From Verrucomicrobiota bacterium (GTDB taxonomy: Bacteria; Chlamydiota; Chlamydiia; Chlamydiales; FEN-1388): 13,719 nt of DNA. The DNA lies in NCBI GenBank assembly GCA_018239705.1, contig JAFEGS010000005.1, forward strand, positions 1 to 13,719. Reading direction: 5' to 3'. The translations under genes were made by a program, and so were the position numbers. Below, piece by piece: positions 1-6,217 of the stretch (position 1 is the first letter of the stretch; each line of letters starts with the position of its first letter). Below the pieces are notes generated by a model that was not told where the DNA came from, searched no databases, and saw nothing but the letters and a program-made list of their open reading frames with translations.

Positions 1-2
1 GT

Positions 3-821
3 ACAGCAAATTGTCTTGAAGATACTGATACGTTTTTCCAGGAAAAGCCATCGGAATGGGCTCTCTTCGATACTTTTACCAATCAGGATCAGATCTCCCA
101 ATCAAAGGAAGCAATCAATGATAAGGTGCAAAATATTTTAAATGGGTATGGAAATAACGAGGCAAATAAAAAACCCGCTTTAAAGCAGCTTTTTAAATTA
201 TTGGAAGAGTCTCCTGAGCATGCCGATTTACTAGAAGATAAAATAGATACACTGCTCAAAGAAAAAATAACAGTATCCCCAAATGCAGCTGAGAGTAAAA
301 AACCCTCAGAGCGATTACTGAAGATCTTTCAGCAATACCAGCACCTTGCCAGGCAAGATATGGAGGCCGAACAGATCGAACTCCAACAATATGTAGATAC
401 GATGCAACTGAAGTGGCTGATGCAGCAGCTATCTAAGCAAAACATGCTGATAGAACTATTTCAGGCACAGTGGAAAAATTTGCTCAATCAACCCCAGGAG
501 CAACAAGAGCTATCGATAGTGCAAATGGAGCAAAAATGTGAGCGGGGAGAGCAGCAGCTGCTAAAGAAAAAGAAGCTGCTTGAAGCGCAGAAGGTAAATA
601 TTAATGCACTGAGGCAGCAAGTACTGGAGGCGCGTCAGCGGCTGGAGACACGGCAGCAACAATCGCAAATCAATACTGCATGCCCACAAAATTGCAGCGC
701 GCAGCAGCATGCACTGCAGTCTCAACTGCAGCCTCTTACTAACGCACCATCAATGGTTAGTACTATACAGACCAAGCCTCCCACGAAAATAAATAATAGG
801 CGTACGAAAACCACGCCTTAG
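3..821 (+). CDS. C-terminal part of an unknown glutamine-rich coiled-coil protein (5'-truncated by window)
   Basis: I do not recognise this family. The frame has no stop from base 3 to the TAG at 819-821, giving about 272 residues. The first possible start inside the window is a GTG at 126, but 41 codons before it are open and contain no ATG, so the real start most likely lies upstream of the window and 126 is internal. The middle and C-terminal half is rich in Gln, Leu, Lys and Glu with heptad-like spacing, which suggests long helices or a coiled coil. The last 50 residues are Gln/Thr/Pro-rich and end in a basic stretch. No signal peptide or membrane segment is visible in this part. Its stop overlaps by 4 bp the stop of the convergent membrane-protein gene. 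Long coiled-coil proteins in chlamydiae are sometimes secreted or inclusion-associated, but nothing here proves that. Confidence 0.7.
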   Translation, partial: TANCLEDTDTFFQEKPSEWALFDTFTNQDQISQSKEAINDKVQNILNGYGNNEANKKPALKQLFKLLEESPEHADLLEDKIDTLLKEKITVSPNAAESKKPSERLLKIFQQYQHLARQDMEAEQIELQQYVDTMQLKWLMQQLSKQNMLIELFQAQWKNLLNQPQEQQELSIVQMEQKCERGEQQLLKKKKLLEAQKVNINALRQQVLEARQRLETRQQQSQINTACPQNCSAQQHALQSQLQPLTNAPSMVSTIQTKPPTKINNRRTKTTP

Positions 822-1309
822 CTTTTAGCTTTTTTCTGGGTAAGGGTGAAGTAGGCAACAGAACCTTGTATCAGAGCAGTGCCCACAGCTATGTCGATAG
901 GGCCTCTGATATCATTTGGGACATTAAAATAGCGCATAAGCATACCGAAACCCATCATCATTGCAATGATGAGAAAGTTTGCTTTGGTGTAGAGGTTAGT
1001 AAGTGAAGTGGGGTTTTCAAGGGCTTGCAGGCGATTTTGGGTGCGCATAGCCACCTTTCCAAGGACGAGGCGCCCTTTGAGAAAGCCTACCATAATTGAG
1101 ATAGCAATGAGGGCAATGGCAGCATTTTCGTAGCCTCGAGAAAGAGATGCGAGCCAAGTAAAAAATGAGGAGTAGTTTTGAAGAGCGAGTGCCTCTCCTT
1201 GTATTCCCTGCACTACCAGCTGCAGCCCTAAGTTGAGTAGAAAAACACCAATCACGAGCCAGACTGCTCCTGATATAGCGTAAAGCTTAGCGTGAGAAAG
1301 ACGGATCAT
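818..1309 (-). CDS. Small integral membrane protein, four predicted helices, unknown function
   Basis: This 163-residue protein is very hydrophobic. Four membrane segments are visible at about residues 8-32, 60-78, 108-126 and 136-156. A basic loop (KGRLVLGK, around 78-85) follows segment 2 and the C-terminus is basic (QKKAKS). I chose the ATG at 1309-1307 rather than the one at 1321. It overlaps the aspartokinase stop as ATGA and has GAGGT just upstream, the usual arrangement for translational coupling; the alternative start adds MRGI. The protein is therefore probably made with the aspartokinase, and a role in transport or envelope maintenance is possible, but I do not recognise the family and assign no function. 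The TAA stop overlaps the convergent upstream gene's stop, leaving no room for a terminator between them. Confidence 0.75.
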   Translation of the reverse strand: MIRLSHAKLYAISGAVWLVIGVFLLNLGLQLVVQGIQGEALALQNYSSFFTWLASLSRGYENAAIALIAISIMVGFLKGRLVLGKVAMRTQNRLQALENPTSLTNLYTKANFLIIAMMMGFGMLMRYFNVPNDIRGPIDIAVGTALIQGSVAYFTLTQKKAKS

Positions 1310-2103
1310 GATACCTCGCATTCATAGATGGGTAAAGAAACTAGTATAGCATCAGAGCGAATAACTGTGCCAGTCAGCAGCTGATGGTCCTCTTTAAATG
1401 AGAGGACGTGAAGGGGAATCTGGTTGGAGCGGGCGAGGTGTAAACTTCTCTGGTGTAAGATCTTGGCGCCATTCGCTACTATCTCAATTGCCTGATCATA
1501 AGAGAGCTGTGCAAAATGGCTGGCCTCAGGATTTGTTTTTGGGTCCTCTTCAAAAAAGCCGGGGACATCTTTGTAAAATTCCACCTTTTCTGCCCTCAGC
1601 GCAATTGCAAGGGCAACTGCCGTTGTATCAGAGCCGCCTCTTCCAAGAGTAGTAATTTCACCTGTTCGGCTTACTCCCTGAAAGCCGGCGACGATCACAA
1701 TCTTACCCTCTTCGAGGCTACTCAAAATGCGGTGCGGTTTCACAGCGATAATCTTTGCTTCTGAATGCTCCGTGCTTGTGATAATGCCCGATTGACTGCC
1801 TGTGAAGCTGATTGCCTGCTCTGCTCTTTTTGCGAGTGCCATAGCTAGAAGTGACATGCTGATGCGCTCGCCCACGCTGAGAAGCATGTCTAATTCCCTT
1901 TGGGGCGGTGTGGGGTTTACGCTTTTAGCAAGTGCTGTCAGCTCATTGGTCGTCTCGCCCATAGCACTTACGACGATGACGACGTTGGAATAGCTCTCTC
2001 TCTTTTTTACGATGAGGTTGGAGATGGCGTCAAACTGTGCAGCAGTGGAGAGAGAGGCTCCACCAAACTTCATGATAAGTGTTCGAGGGGGTTCGTGGTT
2101 CAT
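1306..2103 (-). CDS. lysC: Aspartokinase, catalytic domain only
   Basis: Aspartate kinase (EC 2.7.2.4) phosphorylates L-aspartate with ATP, the first step towards diaminopimelate/lysine, threonine and methionine. The amino-acid-kinase fold is complete in 265 residues: KFGGAS at 12-17, SAMG at 46-49, SVGERIS at 76-82, GFQGVS near 140, TTLGRGGSDTTA at 151-162, YKDVPGFFEEDPK at 177-189 and GAKILHQRS at 212-220. Typical aspartokinases have about 400-450 residues because two ACT domains follow and bind the inhibitory amino acid. Here the protein ends 17 residues after the GTVI motif (245-248), and the next gene is a membrane protein, so the ACT part is absent rather than frameshifted. Start at 2103 is assumed; the ATG at 2073 (MKFGG) is an alternative. 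It lies 62 bp after the F-box gene with no clear terminator between. ATP and substrate motifs look intact, so I expect an active enzyme without classical feedback control. Confidence 0.88.
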   Translation of the reverse strand: MNHEPPRTLIMKFGGASLSTAAQFDAISNLIVKKRESYSNVVIVVSAMGETTNELTALAKSVNPTPPQRELDMLLSVGERISMSLLAMALAKRAEQAISFTGSQSGIITSTEHSEAKIIAVKPHRILSSLEEGKIVIVAGFQGVSRTGEITTLGRGGSDTTAVALAIALRAEKVEFYKDVPGFFEEDPKTNPEASHFAQLSYDQAIEIVANGAKILHQRSLHLARSNQIPLHVLSFKEDHQLLTGTVIRSDAILVSLPIYECEVS

Positions 2104-2165
2104 TCTTCAATTGCAAGTTGTTGATTTAGCTCTGCTTCCTTGGTACCATACTCTCAACTTTTTTG

Positions 2166-2825
2166 TCACATCATACTGCAGTTATTTTTAACAGGTCTTA
2201 TTTCCAGGAATCTAGGCTTTGCAGGCGGTGCCTCGACAGCCTTCAACTTCGCATCAGCAAGCTTATAAAGCGGCATCAATCTGTTACTGTCTTCACTTAT
2301 CGTCATATTAGCAAGTTTTAATTCGCAAACTTGCTTTTTCAAAATATCATTACATAGCCATTCATTTGGCATTTGATTGAGTAATGATAAGGCCTGCTCA
2401 AATTTTTCAGCCCTTGATAAGGCTACGAACGTTTTACTCAGGTAAATCTCACCAAAATGTTCAAATGGTGGTGTACATCCGTTTATCAACTTCATGGGGT
2501 CTTGATAATGACTACCATAGGCTCTAACCAACTGGTTGGCATGCTTCATTTGTATATCAACGATTATTTTGATATATGCTGTGAAGCTGGTAAAATCGAT
2601 CGATTTTTCTGAAAAATATTTTTTTTGTGGCACACGAAAGTGCGTTATCATACATTCTTCAAATCGCCTGATATCCTCTTTCCTCACATGATTCAGGAAG
2701 AATATAACCTGGTTTTTAAATAGCCGACATACTCTTGATAATGCATACAAATTCTTATCATCTGCGTTTCTGAAAGTAAAGGAAAACAGGTCTTGATTTG
2801 TGAGTACATTAGAAACAACACTCAT
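2166..2825 (-). CDS. F-box-like protein with a TPR-like repeat and a C-terminal CaaX-type motif; candidate host-directed effector
   Basis: A 219-residue protein. Residues 7-45 resemble an F-box: leucines at 8 and 13, then an acidic turn, then NLYALSRVCRLFKNQV (25-40), which fits the second half of the F-box consensus (DLxxLSxVCKxW) with Phe in place of Trp. F-box domains are eukaryotic; they bind Skp1 and recruit targets to SCF ubiquitin ligases, and environmental chlamydiae are known to encode many. Residues 127-168 (…ALSRAEKFEQALSLLNQMPNEW…) resemble a TPR-like helical repeat, a plausible target-binding part. The last four residues are CSMM, a sequence compatible with a farnesylation CaaX box. 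ATG at 2825 is preceded by AGGA at good spacing and by a strong promoter. The gene is visibly more A/T-rich than its neighbours. Delivery by type III secretion is inference; no N-terminal Sec signal is seen. A divergent, non-functional F-box remains possible. Confidence 0.72.
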   Translation of the reverse strand: MSVVSNVLTNQDLFSFTFRNADDKNLYALSRVCRLFKNQVIFFLNHVRKEDIRRFEECMITHFRVPQKKYFSEKSIDFTSFTAYIKIIVDIQMKHANQLVRAYGSHYQDPMKLINGCTPPFEHFGEIYLSKTFVALSRAEKFEQALSLLNQMPNEWLCNDILKKQVCELKLANMTISEDSNRLMPLYKLADAKLKAVEAPPAKPRFLEIRPVKNNCSMM

Positions 2826-2859
2826 ATATTATCCTAATTTTTAAACTAAAAGAGAACAA

Positions 2860-2888
2860 AGTTTACTTGATCTAAAATTAAATGTCAA
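2860..2888 (-). promoter_or_regulatory. Sigma-70/sigma-66-type promoter for the F-box gene
   Basis: On the minus strand TTGACA (2888-2883) is a perfect -35 box. A 17-base spacer separates it from TAAACT (2865-2860), a 4-of-6 match to the -10 box. Transcription would start near 2853, leaving a short leader of about 28 bases with AGGA in front of the ATG at 2825. The region upstream of the -35 is A/T-rich (a run of T on the plus strand, 2893-2900), like an UP element. Confidence 0.65.
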
Positions 2889-2942
2889 TAAATTTTTTTT
2901 CCATCGGCTGCCTATGGAAATCAGATCCCCAATTCTTCCTGC

Positions 2943-2971
2943 TTGCGCTTTTCGAAAGATTTTGATAAAAT
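2943..2971 (+). promoter_or_regulatory. Promoter for rpsA
   Basis: TTGCGC (2943-2948) and TAAAAT (2966-2971) are separated by exactly 17 bases. The -10 box matches 5 of 6 consensus positions, the -35 only 3 of 6. The start would be near 2978, giving a leader of roughly 27 bases that contains the G-rich ribosome binding site at 2990-2995. It is divergent from, and does not overlap, the F-box promoter. Confidence 0.5.
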
Positions 2972-3004
2972 CTGCCGTAACAAAAAATTGGGGGAACCTT
3001 TTAA

Positions 3005-4807
3005 ATGAGTCATAAATCACAATACACCTGGGAAGACAGCAAACTTGTAGACGATATTGCGTACGAAGAAAACGATGCAAAGGCATTCGAAACGATGCTC
3101 AGTTCTACCGGAGTGGATTCTGGAATCGACAAGCTCTCTGTCGTGCCCGGTAAAATCTTGAAGGGCAGAATTGTAGAAATCACAAAAGATCACGTCATTG
3201 TTGACGTAGGGCTTAAGTCAGAAGGACTTGTGCCAATTTCTGAGTTCTCAGATACAACGCAACTCGTTCTGGATGCAGAGGTTGAGGTGTTTCTCGATCA
3301 GGCTGAAGACTCGCATGGACAGATCGTCCTCTCCCGTGAGAAGGCTGAAAGGCTACGCCAGTGGGAATTTATCCTGCAGCACTGCAAAGAGGGAAGCATT
3401 GTACGCGGTAAGGTGATCCGCAAAGTCAAGGGCGGCTTGATGGTTGATATTGGAGTCGAGGCATTCCTGCCCGGTTCTCAAATCGATAACAAGCGTATCA
3501 AAAATCTCGATGAGTACCTCGACAAGGCATATGAGTTTAAGATCCTTAAAATCAACATCGATCGCAAAAATATCGTTGTATCTCGTCGCGAACTTCTTGA
3601 AGCTGAACGCATTACTAAGAAAGCTGAACTGCTCGAAAATATCCGCGTCTCAGATGTTCGCACAGGCGTTGTTAAAAATATCACTGACTTCGGCGTCTTC
3701 CTCGATCTCGACGGCATCGATGGCCTCTTGCATATCACCGACATGACATGGAGAAGGATTAAGCATCCGTCTGAAATGGTCCAACTGGGTCAGCGCCTTG
3801 AGGTGATGATTCTGAGCGTTGATAAAGAAAAGGGCCGCGTGGCTCTTGGGCTGAAACAGAAAGAGCCCAATCCATGGGATCAGATCGAAGAGCGATATCC
3901 TCCAGGGACACATGTAAAGGGCAAGATCACCAATCTTCTCCCATATGGCGCGTTTATGGAGATCGAGCCGGGCATTGAAGGTCTTATTCACGTCTCCGAG
4001 ATGTCTTGGGTGAAGAATGTGACCGATCCTGTAGAGGTTGTAACTCGTGGCGATGAAGTAGAAGCTGTTGTGCTCTCTGTTCAGAAGTCAGAAGGCAAGA
4101 TCTCGCTTGGTCTTAAGCAGCTCGAGCACAATCCATGGGATGATATCGAGAGAAAGTATCCTTCAGGCACCTCTGTAAACGCAGAGATCAAAAGCTTGAC
4201 CAACTATGGCGCATTTGTAGAATTAGAGCCGGGAGTAGAAGGCCTGATCCACATTTCCGATCTAAGCTGGATCAAGAAGGTATCACATCCATCTGAAGTA
4301 CTGAAAAAGGGCGACTTTGTAGAATCTGTAGTGCTCTCTGTTGATAAAGAGAACAAGAAGATTACACTTGGTGTTAAGCAGCTGAGCCAAAATCCTTGGG
4401 AGACTATTGAGAAGACAATGCCGGTTGGCACACTTGTCCATGGCTGCATCAGTAAGATTACTGCCTTTGGCGCATTTGTTGAATTAGACAATGGCATCGA
4501 AGGGCTCATTCACGTAACTGAACTCTCCGACAAGCCTTTTGGCAAGATCGAAGATGTTGTAGCTCGCGGCGATGCTATCTCAGCAAAGGTGATAAAGCTT
4601 GATCCTGAACATAAGAAAATTGCACTTTCGATTAAGGAATATCTTGTTGAAAGCAATCAATTTAGCCATGATGATATCGTTGTCTCCGGTTCTAAAGCAG
4701 GCAGCAAGCGCAAAGCGAAGTCGGGCAAGCAAGACTCCGGTAAGCAAGAGTCAGGCAGCCAAGAGCAAGAGTCTGATGCTGAGAATCAAGAGCTTGAAGT
4801 TGAATAA
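3005..4807 (+). CDS. rpsA: 30S ribosomal protein S1
   Basis: S1 binds mRNA at the 30S platform and helps unfold and load messages. The 600-residue protein has six S1 (OB-fold) repeats, at about residues 47-112, 129-194, 215-284, 301-371, 387-457 and 474-543. The first two are the divergent ribosome-anchoring copies. Repeats 3-6 show the RNA-binding pattern G.V..I..fGaFV.L..GieGLIHxSe.sW. After residue 556 comes a low-complexity tail first rich in Lys/Ser/Gly (GSKAGSKRKAKSGKQ) and then Gln/Ser/Glu. A short N-terminal extension of about 45 residues precedes repeat 1. The ATG at 3005 follows a G-rich site (2990-2995) at somewhat long spacing, and S1 genes commonly have weak Shine-Dalgarno sequences. 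It is the first gene of the rightward block, behind its own promoter, and is separated from nusA by two hairpins. Confidence 0.96.
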   Translation: MSHKSQYTWEDSKLVDDIAYEENDAKAFETMLSSTGVDSGIDKLSVVPGKILKGRIVEITKDHVIVDVGLKSEGLVPISEFSDTTQLVLDAEVEVFLDQAEDSHGQIVLSREKAERLRQWEFILQHCKEGSIVRGKVIRKVKGGLMVDIGVEAFLPGSQIDNKRIKNLDEYLDKAYEFKILKINIDRKNIVVSRRELLEAERITKKAELLENIRVSDVRTGVVKNITDFGVFLDLDGIDGLLHITDMTWRRIKHPSEMVQLGQRLEVMILSVDKEKGRVALGLKQKEPNPWDQIEERYPPGTHVKGKITNLLPYGAFMEIEPGIEGLIHVSEMSWVKNVTDPVEVVTRGDEVEAVVLSVQKSEGKISLGLKQLEHNPWDDIERKYPSGTSVNAEIKSLTNYGAFVELEPGVEGLIHISDLSWIKKVSHPSEVLKKGDFVESVVLSVDKENKKITLGVKQLSQNPWETIEKTMPVGTLVHGCISKITAFGAFVELDNGIEGLIHVTELSDKPFGKIEDVVARGDAISAKVIKLDPEHKKIALSIKEYLVESNQFSHDDIVVSGSKAGSKRKAKSGKQDSGKQESGSQEQESDAENQELEVE

Positions 4808-4812
4808 ATCTT

Positions 4813-4831
4813 AAGGCTTGTACAAAGCCTT
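4813..4831 (+). other. Short hairpin downstream of rpsA
   Basis: AAGGCTT (4813-4819) pairs with AAGCCTT (4825-4831) over a 5-base loop, starting 5 bases after the rpsA stop. It stands just before the stronger hairpin at 4841 and could help protect the rpsA 3' end. There is no T-run directly after it. Confidence 0.45.
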
Positions 4832-4840
4832 GAGATAATA

Positions 4841-4894
4841 CTAGGCTGAAACCATAGGTTTCAGCCTAGAATGTTGTACTGTATTATTTTTTTT
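4841..4894 (+). terminator. Strong hairpin with offset T-run between rpsA and nusA: terminator or attenuator
   Basis: CTAGGCTGAAACC (4841-4853) and its exact complement (4857-4869) form a perfect 13-bp stem with a 3-base loop. A run of eight T follows at 4887-4894. The T-run is 17 bases beyond the stem, which is too far for a standard intrinsic terminator, so an RNA-processing or attenuation site is also possible. It occupies the 111-bp gap between rpsA and nusA. nusA encodes a factor that itself acts at hairpins, so autogenous control is conceivable, but this is inference. Confidence 0.5.
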
Positions 4895-4918
4895 GGAATG
4901 GTTGAGGCCTGCGCATAG

Positions 4919-6211
4919 ATGAATAAAGACCTAGTGGCAATTTTTGAGTATTTAGAGAGAGAGAAGGGGATTAAGCGGGAGATTGTGATCGCTGCAATTG
5001 AAGAGTCTCTTCAAGTAGCGGCTCATAAGAGCATCCACGGAGCATCCAATGTCAGCGTACACATCCATCCAAAAACTGGTGAGATTGAAGTTTTCTGTGA
5101 CAAGGAAATCGTTGAAAAGGTGCAAAACCCTGTTGATGAAGTTTCCTTGCGAGAATATATAGAGGTCGATCCACAAGCAGAGCTCGGCCAGATTGTTCGC
5201 GTCGCAGTAACGCCAAAGGATTTTGGACGTATTGCCGCGCAAAAGGCACGTCAGATTATTTCACAGAAGCTTCGTTTTGCTGAAAGAGACGTCATTTATG
5301 AAGAATACCGTCATAGAGTAGGACAGCTCATTTCCGGTTCTGTCAAACGCATCGGCGGTGGGGCGACGGTTATTGTCGACCTCGGAAAGGTAGAGGGTGT
5401 AATGCCCAGAAGAAACTACCCATCCACCGAAGGCTATCAGGTAGGCGATAAGGTGCTTGCACTTCTTCAGGACGTTCGAGACACGGAGGCCGGAGGTGCT
5501 GAGGTTCTTCTTTCACGAAGCCATCCCGATTTTGTAAAGCAGCTTCTGACTCAGGAAGTACCGGAACTAGCTGATGGCACTATACAGATCGAACGCATTG
5601 TGCGTGAGCCCGGCTATAGAACGAAAATGATCGTTAAGTCTAACGATCCAAAAGTGGATCCAGTAGGTGCCTGCATTGGTATGAGGGGTGGTCGTATAAA
5701 AAATATTATACGAGAGCTCAATAACGAAAAAATTGACGTCATCCCATATGCAAATGATGCTCTGCAGCTACTCGAGCAGGCACTTAGCCCTACTCAGATC
5801 AAGAAGATTCGAACGAACGAAGAAGAAACTGAAGTGTTTCTTGTCGTTGAAGATGATGATTTTGGCTCAGCTATTGGTAAGAAGGGCTTAAATGTCCGCC
5901 TAATAGGTCAGCTCCTCGATATCCATCTTGAAATTCAAAAAGCGAGTGACTTTTACCGTATTGATGCCCTTGAGAGGGCTGCTCTTGCCTCTACAGATGA
6001 TCCATGGTTTGATGAACCGATCGAAAGTATTGAAGGCATTAGTAATCTGGTTGTTGATCAGCTGCTTTGCACAGATTGGCTCCAAGATGGCGGGCATGTC
6101 ACAGCGAGGAAAATACTTGAAGCTCCTCTTGATAGATTGGCGACTATTCCAGGCATTAGTCTGGACATGGCCGACAAAATATTGGAACAAATACGAAAAC
6201 AAAGGGCGTAG
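4919..6211 (+). CDS. nusA: Transcription termination/antitermination factor NusA
   Basis: NusA binds RNA polymerase and nascent RNA and modulates pausing, termination and antitermination. The 430-residue protein has the usual order: an N-terminal polymerase-binding domain (1-125), an S1 domain (about 134-200), KH1 (GMRG loop at 254-257) and KH2 (GKKG loop at 320-323). A single short helical C-terminal part (about 365-428) contains a helix-hairpin-helix-like segment, ATIPGISLDMADKIL. E. coli NusA (495 residues) has two acidic repeats at the C-terminus; this shorter form is as expected for chlamydiae. The ATG at 4919 has TTGAGG about 11 bases upstream, a rather long spacing. infB begins 6 bases after the TAG stop, the classic nusA-infB arrangement, so the two are almost certainly co-transcribed. 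Confidence 0.96.
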   Translation: MNKDLVAIFEYLEREKGIKREIVIAAIEESLQVAAHKSIHGASNVSVHIHPKTGEIEVFCDKEIVEKVQNPVDEVSLREYIEVDPQAELGQIVRVAVTPKDFGRIAAQKARQIISQKLRFAERDVIYEEYRHRVGQLISGSVKRIGGGATVIVDLGKVEGVMPRRNYPSTEGYQVGDKVLALLQDVRDTEAGGAEVLLSRSHPDFVKQLLTQEVPELADGTIQIERIVREPGYRTKMIVKSNDPKVDPVGACIGMRGGRIKNIIRELNNEKIDVIPYANDALQLLEQALSPTQIKKIRTNEEETEVFLVVEDDDFGSAIGKKGLNVRLIGQLLDIHLEIQKASDFYRIDALERAALASTDDPWFDEPIESIEGISNLVVDQLLCTDWLQDGGHVTARKILEAPLDRLATIPGISLDMADKILEQIRKQRA

Positions 6212-6217
6212 TAAGCT

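Noticed and set aside
1398..2124. Several + strand frames across the aspartokinase region
   Set aside because: They are shadows of the minus-strand aspartokinase, without recognisable domains or ribosome binding sites.
2927..2994. CCCCAATT (2927-2934) and AATTGGGG (2986-2993) as an rpsA leader hairpin masking the ribosome binding site
   Set aside because: The left copy lies upstream of the proposed promoter, so it would not be in the transcript; the match is short enough to be chance.
4882..4887. TATTAT as the -10 box of a nusA promoter
   Set aside because: No acceptable -35 box stands 16-18 bases upstream, and the position overlaps the hairpin and T-run.
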